DNA of 7,444 nucleotides from the NCBI GenBank assembly GCA_001803565.1, contig MHDQ01000079.1, positions 1 to 7,444 of the forward strand, read 5' to 3'. This document shows positions 1-4,637 of this stretch, in pieces. Under the pieces are notes generated by a model that saw only the letters and a list, made by a program, of their open reading frames with translations, was not told the DNA's origin and did no database searches. How positions within the stretch are numbered: the stretch's first letter is position 1; every line of letters begins with the position of its first letter. The position numbers were made by a program, and so were the translations under genes. This DNA comes from Nitrospinae bacterium RIFCSPLOWO2_12_FULL_45_22 (GTDB lineage Bacteria > 2-12-FULL-45-22).

Positions 1-1
1 G

Positions 2-196
2 GGGAATATTTTCTGGGAATCCCTAGGAGTTACCTTTGCACCGCCTTCTAAGAGAATGAGTGTTACTGCTAGGGCTGTTTATAATGGACTGGGGGCTTCT
101 AATGCGGCTGGTGGCCTTGCAATTGAGACTAGTACAACATTTATGGGGAAAAACTACCTGAGAAGCAGACTATCTGATAAAAGATGGTGCCCTTGA
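2..196 (+). CDS. C-terminal end of an unrecognised protein (5' truncated)
   Basis: A reading frame is open from the window edge to a TGA at 194-196 and gives 64 residues. It has no in-frame stop and a protein-like composition, with a Gly/Ala-rich middle (NGLGASNAAGG, about residues 29-39) and a basic C-terminus ending KRWCP. The segment APPSKRMSVTARAVYNGLG looks like a conserved family core, but I cannot name the family. It does not resemble the C-terminus of a molybdenum hydroxylase large subunit, its FeS or FAD subunits, or an AOR. The frame and direction match the downstream genes and the gap to the next start is 73 bases, so it may belong to the same transcription unit. It could still be a chance open frame, because only the tail is visible. 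Confidence 0.5.
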   Translation, partial: GNIFWESLGVTFAPPSKRMSVTARAVYNGLGASNAAGGLAIETSTTFMGKNYLRSRLSDKRWCP

Positions 197-269
197 TACA
201 GAACTGAAGGATAGGGGTCTTATTTCTCTGCTACAGGCCGTAATAGGGGGATAAGAAAGGGGGAAAAAG

Positions 270-2543
270 ATGAAAAAATATTCCGTAGTCGGCCAACGTG
301 TACCGCGAATCGATGGGGTAGCTAAGGCGACAGGAGAGGCCAAGTTTACTGGAGACCTGGTACTGCCCCGGATGTTATATGCGAGGGCTTTAAGGAGCCC
401 CCTCCCGCATGCCAAAATCCTTCATATATATACTACCAAGGCTGAAAGACTTATTGGGGTGAAAGCTGTTATTACAGGCAAGGATACAGCCGACATTCAA
501 ATGAGTCGGTTATTTTGTCCTATCAAAGATGAACCCCTTTTAGCAGTGGATAGAGTCCGTTATATTGGGGATGAGGTAGCGGCTGTAGCTGCTGTGGACG
601 AGGATATTGCCAGGGAAGCATTGGACCTAATCGAGGTGGAATATGAGCCATTACCTGCTATTTTTGATCTGGAAGAGGCCATGGCCCAAGATGCTCCGAT
701 CATTCACGAGCATGCTAAGAATAATATTGCCTACCAAATATCTATGAATTTCGGTGATATAGAGCAAGGGTTTAAAGAATCCGATTATATTCACGAGGAT
801 CAATATACTACTGCATGCTATACCAATTGTTGGATAGAGACTGACACATGCCTGGCCCATTTTGATTCTTCCGAGAAACTAACCTTATGGACCCCTACCC
901 AGTCTCCTTATATCCTCAGGAGTGAAGTAGCCAGCACCCTGGGCCTGGGAGAAGGTAGAGTAAGGGTCATTGCACCTTATACAGGGGGAGGTTTTGGTGG
1001 TCGAGTAGGAATTCAACCTCATCATTGCCTGGCTGCCCTTCTATCGCGCAGGACAGGACAACCGGTAATGCTAAAGTTGGGTCAGGAAGAAATCTTCAAC
1101 ATGGGTAATTCTATGATCATCCAAATGAAAACCGGCGTAAAAAGAGATGGAACTTTAGTTGCCAGAACCCTTAAAGTTATAGCTGACTCTGGCGGATATT
1201 TAGGTATTGGAGGGGTTGACCTGCTTATTTCGGGACTATTTAATACGGTGCCTTATAAACTTTCAGCCTTTCGGTTTGAAGGCCTCATGGTCTATACCAA
1301 TAACCCTGTAAGGGGATTTGTCTCTGGCGAAGGGATTCTGGCCACAAATTATGCCACCAGCACCCAATTAGATATAATAGCAGAGAATTTAGGGATCGAT
1401 CCAGTAGACATCTGCTTGAAGAATGCTGTCCAACCAGGTTATACCACAGTCAATAAGTTCAAGATTGGTAGCTGCGGTCTTACCGAATGTATACAAAAAG
1501 TAACAGAAAATGCCCATTGGAATGGCAAACGGGGAAATCTCAGAAAAGTGCATAGCGGCTTTGGAATAGGTTGCGGCTCAGTCTGTTCAGGAGCGAAAGG
1601 AATTCTAGCCCATGATATCTCGGCAGCAATAGTTAAAGTGCAGGAGGATGGCTCGGTTATCATATTGACAGGGCTGCCGGATATAGGCCAGGGGTCCCTA
1701 ACCATGTTGGCCCAGATCGCCGCTGAGGAGCTGGGTGTACCAATGGAAAAGGTCATAGTCCATTCAGCCGATACCGAAACAACTCCTATAGATGTTGGTG
1801 CCCTTGGCCAGCGGGGTACGTTCATTACCGGAAATGCTGTAAGAACGGCCATTAGAGAGGTTAAGGGACAGCTTTTAGAAGTAGCTGCGTCCTGCATGAA
1901 TGTTAATATTGAAGGGTTAGAGATACAAGGAGGTAGGATATTTTCTAGGGAGAATCCTGAGAAAGGCATGTCGGTAGCAGAGGGTGTACAGGTAAGCCAA
2001 AGATCCAGCAAAGGGCAGCCTATTATGGCTAAAGGGGTCTATAATCCGGCTAGTGAGCCTACGGATCCTACAACTTTTGAGGGTAATCTGGCCATGGCTT
2101 ATTCCTTTGGCGCACAAGTGGCGGAAGTAGCCATTGACCCGGAAACTGGAAAGGCAAAACTAAAGAAGATGACGGCTGCCCATGATGTAGGTTTTGCTAT
2201 AAATCCTAATGCCGTTGAAGGGGAAATCCATGGCCAGATATGGAGCGGAAGAGATATGACATTGTTCCAAGAAAGGATCTTGGAGCAAGGGCAAACCTTA
2301 AATCCCTCTTTTTTGGATTATAAATTCTCTACCGCTATGGATACTCCGGAGGTCGAGACCATTATCGTGGAAACTAACGACCCCCATGGCCCTTTTGGTG
2401 CTAAGGAGGTAGGGAGAGGGCCCTTTATGTCGGTCGCCCAGGCTATAGGTAATGCCATTTATGACGCTACAGGGGTGAGGATCAAAAGCTTCCCCATTAC
2501 TCCTGAGAAGATCCTCCAGGCCTTAGAAGAAAAGACTCCTTGA
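270..2543 (+). CDS. Molybdopterin-binding large subunit, xanthine dehydrogenase / 4-hydroxybenzoyl-CoA reductase alpha family (copy A)
   Basis: The 757-residue cytoplasmic protein has the length and layout of HcrA/CoxL-type large subunits. An N-terminal a/b-hammerhead domain spans about 15-130 (TGEAKFTGDL, LRSPLPHAKI, YIGDEVAAVAA). The molybdopterin domains span about 135-750 and include GGGFGGR at 239-245, VRGF at 347-350 (R348 matches the substrate-site Arg of xanthine dehydrogenase), SCGLTEC at 401-407, GLPDIGQG at 468-475 and HDVGFAINP at 638-646. No signal peptide is visible. Two cofactor-pocket changes stand out: the catalytic-Glu motif GAKxxGE reads GAKEVGR (710-716, R716), and the usual EGQ is EGE (E652). 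Family members normally hydroxylate, or in HcrA reductively dehydroxylate, a substrate using separate [2Fe-2S] and FAD subunits, none of which is visible here. The ATG is supported by the MKxYSVVG start shared with copy B; the ribosome site (GGGGG, 259-263) is weak. The substrate is unknown, and calling it xanthine dehydrogenase would be unjustified. Confidence 0.93.
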   Translation: MKKYSVVGQRVPRIDGVAKATGEAKFTGDLVLPRMLYARALRSPLPHAKILHIYTTKAERLIGVKAVITGKDTADIQMSRLFCPIKDEPLLAVDRVRYIGDEVAAVAAVDEDIAREALDLIEVEYEPLPAIFDLEEAMAQDAPIIHEHAKNNIAYQISMNFGDIEQGFKESDYIHEDQYTTACYTNCWIETDTCLAHFDSSEKLTLWTPTQSPYILRSEVASTLGLGEGRVRVIAPYTGGGFGGRVGIQPHHCLAALLSRRTGQPVMLKLGQEEIFNMGNSMIIQMKTGVKRDGTLVARTLKVIADSGGYLGIGGVDLLISGLFNTVPYKLSAFRFEGLMVYTNNPVRGFVSGEGILATNYATSTQLDIIAENLGIDPVDICLKNAVQPGYTTVNKFKIGSCGLTECIQKVTENAHWNGKRGNLRKVHSGFGIGCGSVCSGAKGILAHDISAAIVKVQEDGSVIILTGLPDIGQGSLTMLAQIAAEELGVPMEKVIVHSADTETTPIDVGALGQRGTFITGNAVRTAIREVKGQLLEVAASCMNVNIEGLEIQGGRIFSRENPEKGMSVAEGVQVSQRSSKGQPIMAKGVYNPASEPTDPTTFEGNLAMAYSFGAQVAEVAIDPETGKAKLKKMTAAHDVGFAINPNAVEGEIHGQIWSGRDMTLFQERILEQGQTLNPSFLDYKFSTAMDTPEVETIIVETNDPHGPFGAKEVGRGPFMSVAQAIGNAIYDATGVRIKSFPITPEKILQALEEKTP

Positions 2544-2597
2544 TTTTAACCTGAATCCAAGGCGAATCGATCTTTACGTGGAAAGTTAGGCGGAATG

Positions 2598-2613
2598 ACA
2601 CCACTAGTGGTGT
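2598..2613. promoter_or_regulatory. Perfect 16-base palindrome, candidate operator
   Basis: ACACCACTAGTGGTGT is its own reverse complement. Weaker symmetry continues outward, with GGA at 2593-2595 opposite TCC at 2616-2618. A symmetric site of this size suits a dimeric regulator. As RNA it would form a 6-pair stem with a CUAG loop, but no U-run follows, so it is not a standard intrinsic terminator. It lies about 100 bases upstream of the AOR start and just upstream of a -10-like TATGAT at 2631-2636. Confidence 0.5.
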
Positions 2614-2628
2614 GACTCCAAGCTACAT

Positions 2629-2639
2629 CTTATGATAAG
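2629..2639 (+). promoter_or_regulatory. Small palindrome overlapping a -10-like hexamer
   Basis: CTTATGATAAG is a perfect 5+1+5 dyad, and its core TATGAT (2631-2636) matches the -10 consensus at 5 of 6 positions. No good -35 hexamer sits 16-18 bases upstream; that space is occupied by the 16-base palindrome at 2598-2613. This would suit an activator-dependent or repressible promoter giving a leader of about 65 bases, but the evidence is sequence resemblance only. Confidence 0.25.
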
Positions 2640-2710
2640 TAAATCTTTATCTGGAATTATTCATTAACATTTGCTCTGGATTTAGGTTTAAATAAATAAG
2701 GAGGTAAGAT

Positions 2711-4624
2711 ATGGAAGCTAGATATTATGCTGGGAAGCTTCTTTGGGTAGACTTATCTTCAGGTAAGATAAGGGAAACACCAACTAGCGACTACGGTGAC
2801 TTTGTAGGCGGGATCGGCATTGCCGCTAAAATATATTGGGATGAAGTCCCCACCGAAGTTAAGGCTTTATACCCTGAGAATAAGTTAATATTCATTACCG
2901 GCCCCCTGAGCGGGTTTTCTGGATTTGCCAGCTCCCGCTGGAAGATAGCGGCCAAATCCCCTATAGCTAATCCCGAGCATTTCTCTTATGCTAACCTGGG
3001 TGGAAGCTGGGGGGTTGCCCTTAAGCTGGCCGGTTACGATGGTTTAGTGGTGGAAGGAAAGGCAGAGAAGCCCGTTTATCTGCTGGTAGAGGAGGACAGG
3101 ACCAGGATAATGGATGCTACTCATCTCTGGGGCAGGGGGGCAATAGAAGTCCGAGATATCCTTAAGGCCGAATGGGAGGATTCAGTCAATGTATTAGCCA
3201 TCGGTCCGGCGGGCGAAAACATGGCGGTGATGGCAACTGTCCTGGCTAACCAGGATGCCAGTGGCCGTGCTGGTTTTGGAGCGGTGATGGGTTCTAAGAA
3301 ACTTAAGGCCATTGTTGTGCGAAGAGGGAGTCAGAAATTTTCTCCGGCATACCCAGAAAGGCTTAAAGAGCTATTGTGGCATTTCCGCTGGCTAGTGGGA
3401 GAAGGCAAGCTTGCTTTCTACCATCAGATGGTAAAAACAACAAAGGAACGACCGACTCGTAAAGACTACTGCTGGGGTTGTGCCGGCCCCTGCATACGAG
3501 AATCCTACAAGGCTCAGGACGGCAAAGAAGGTAAGTTCATGTGTTCATCGGCCCTTTTCTATCGCAGATGGGCCTGGCCCTATTATAATAACGATGATGA
3601 AGAGATCCCCTTCAAGGTAACCAAGCTCTGTGACGATCTGGGATTGGATACCATGCATTTTGAGGTCATCATAAAATGGCTTGATCGCTGCTACCAGGCA
3701 GGGCTCTTGACGGAGGAAGAAACCGGCATCCCCTTTTCTAGAATAGGTAGCTGGGAATTCGCTGACGCTTTACTCAGAGAAATAGCTTATGGAGAGGGCA
3801 TCGGTAAATTCCTGCGCTTGGGGGTGGAAAAGGCAGCCGAGCTTATCGGTAAGGGGACAGGAGAAATAATTTCTGATCTACTTCATAAATCGGGATTCGA
3901 TATATATAGTCCCCGGATACATATTGCGAATGGGATTATATATGCTATGGAGGCCACACAACGGCTGGACCAATTACATGAAATATCTATACTTATTGAG
4001 CAATGGCGGCAATGGGTCCATGGCAGTGAAGGGGCTTTCGTCTCCAGTGATGTAGTTCGGTCCGTTGCCAAAAGGTTCTGGGGCAGTGAAGCAGCGGCCG
4101 ATTTTACGTCCTATGAAGGGAAAGCCCTGGCAGCAAAGATGATCCAGGAGCGCGAATATGCTAAGAATTGCTTGATCCTCTGTGATTGGGTATGGCCGTT
4201 GATGACATCGCCTAACACGGCTGATCATGTAGGAGACCCAACCCTGGAGAGCAAGATCTTCTCTGCCATTACTGGACAGGAAATGGATGAGGATGGGTTT
4301 TCCCGGCTGGGAGAAAAGATCTTCCATCTCCAGCGGGCTATTATGATAAGGGAGGGACACAGGGGGAGACAGGATGACTGCCTGCCAGAGTTTTGCTACA
4401 CTACTCCCTTGTCGGAACAGGTTGTTAACCCTGAAATGATAGTGCCAGGGAAGGATGGGGAGCCAGTCTGTCGGAAGGGTTCTGTAGTGGACAGAAAATC
4501 CTTTGAAAAAATGAAGGATGAATACTACCAGCTTCGGGGATGGGATATTAAGACAGGATTACCTACTATTCAACGGCCCAAAGAGTTGGGGCTGGACTTC
4601 ACGAGGAATATTTTCACAGCATAG
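2711..4624 (+). CDS. AOR-family tungsten oxidoreductase, BamB-like
   Basis: The 637-residue protein has the full AOR architecture. The N-terminal pterin domain (about 5-210) carries VGGIGIAAK (32-40), SR (75-76), NLGGSWG (95-101), IGPAGEN (164-170) and GRAGFGAVMGSKKLKAI (185-201). The [4Fe-4S] ligands are CWGCAGPC (C254, C257, C261) plus C491 in NCLILCDW. LGLDT (310-314) is a second pterin motif, and RGWDIKTGLPT (609-619) is the family's C-terminal signature. In Pyrococcus AOR an active-site Glu (E313) lies 25 residues after the first cluster Cys; here the residue 24 positions on is C278 (KFMCSS), as in BamB of class II benzoyl-CoA reductase, where a Cys at this spot ligates tungsten. H423 may match the AOR active-site His. 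Such enzymes carry tungsten-bis-pterin and exchange electrons with ferredoxin; the substrate here is unknown. The start is clear: AAGGAGGT at 2698-2705, five bases before ATG. The downstream large subunit starts 13 bases after the stop. Confidence 0.93.
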   Translation: MEARYYAGKLLWVDLSSGKIRETPTSDYGDFVGGIGIAAKIYWDEVPTEVKALYPENKLIFITGPLSGFSGFASSRWKIAAKSPIANPEHFSYANLGGSWGVALKLAGYDGLVVEGKAEKPVYLLVEEDRTRIMDATHLWGRGAIEVRDILKAEWEDSVNVLAIGPAGENMAVMATVLANQDASGRAGFGAVMGSKKLKAIVVRRGSQKFSPAYPERLKELLWHFRWLVGEGKLAFYHQMVKTTKERPTRKDYCWGCAGPCIRESYKAQDGKEGKFMCSSALFYRRWAWPYYNNDDEEIPFKVTKLCDDLGLDTMHFEVIIKWLDRCYQAGLLTEEETGIPFSRIGSWEFADALLREIAYGEGIGKFLRLGVEKAAELIGKGTGEIISDLLHKSGFDIYSPRIHIANGIIYAMEATQRLDQLHEISILIEQWRQWVHGSEGAFVSSDVVRSVAKRFWGSEAAADFTSYEGKALAAKMIQEREYAKNCLILCDWVWPLMTSPNTADHVGDPTLESKIFSAITGQEMDEDGFSRLGEKIFHLQRAIMIREGHRGRQDDCLPEFCYTTPLSEQVVNPEMIVPGKDGEPVCRKGSVVDRKSFEKMKDEYYQLRGWDIKTGLPTIQRPKELGLDFTRNIFTA

Positions 4625-4630
4625 GAGGGT
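4623..4630 (+). promoter_or_regulatory. Ribosome binding site fixing the GTG start of copy B
   Basis: AGGAGGGT overlaps the TAG stop of the AOR gene (4622-4624) and lies 7-8 bases before GTG at 4638. It decides between this start and the in-frame ATG at 4518, which is buried in the AOR reading frame. The overlap suggests translational coupling between the two genes. Confidence 0.85.
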
Positions 4631-4637
4631 AAAGAGG

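Larger units (their letters stand above)
2570..2656 (+). repeat. Imperfect direct repeat pair inside the spacer
   Basis: ATCTTTACGTGGAA at 2570-2583 recurs as ATCTTTATCTGGAA at 2643-2656, with 12 of 14 bases identical. The two copies lie 73 bases apart and bracket the central palindrome. They could be paired binding half-sites, or chance in AT-rich DNA. Confidence 0.3.
2540..2696 (+). promoter_or_regulatory. Structured intercistronic region with long-range RNA helix ahead of the AOR gene
   Basis: The 167-base gap between copy A and the AOR gene has complementary ends. Bases 2540-2567 can pair with 2669-2696 over 28 positions with 22 Watson-Crick and 3 G-U pairs. The unbroken core is 2548-2559 with 2677-2688. 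Mismatches are only at 2542/2694, 2547/2689 and 2560/2676. All three G-T oppositions have G in the left arm, which would be G-U in plus-strand RNA but C-A in the other strand, so the fold favours the transcript. The helix spans the stop codon of copy A and ends 2 bases before the AOR Shine-Dalgarno (2698-2705). The roughly 100-base loop holds two further palindromes. It may be an RNA control element; a decayed inverted-repeat element is the alternative. No known riboswitch class was recognised. Confidence 0.5.

Noticed and set aside
157-237. Possible hairpin before copy A (CCTG/CAGG and AGCAGA/TCTGCT)
   Set aside because: The pairs are short, interrupted by uneven internal loops and overlap the end of the upstream frame; not better than expected by chance.
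1439-2011. 190-codon minus-strand open frame
   Set aside because: It is antisense to the strongly conserved copy A coding region, and its translation shows no family features. It is a shadow of the real frame, as are the other minus-strand frames.
270-2543. Naming copy A or B as xanthine dehydrogenase
   Set aside because: The catalytic Glu motif and the substrate-side Glu after FGG are not those of xanthine dehydrogenases, and no partner subunits are visible.
2598-2625. Intrinsic terminator after copy A
   Set aside because: The palindrome gives a short stem and is followed by GACTCCAAGC, not a T-run.
2544-2692. Miniature inverted-repeat mobile element in the AOR spacer
   Set aside because: The arms resemble terminal repeats but there is no target-site duplication and no second copy in the window. 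The orientation of the G-T oppositions fits an RNA helix better.
2664-2692. Promoter with TTAACA (-35) and TTTAAA (-10) close to the AOR start
   Set aside because: The implied transcription start near 2699 would remove part of the Shine-Dalgarno at 2698-2705.
2544-2710. Known Moco/Tuco riboswitch
   Set aside because: Tempting given the downstream tungsten enzyme, but I do not recognise the conserved core, and a covariance-model search cannot be run here.
3974-4360. 128-codon minus-strand open frame inside the AOR gene
   Set aside because: It is antisense to well-conserved AOR sequence, including the C491 region, with no ribosome site or recognisable protein.
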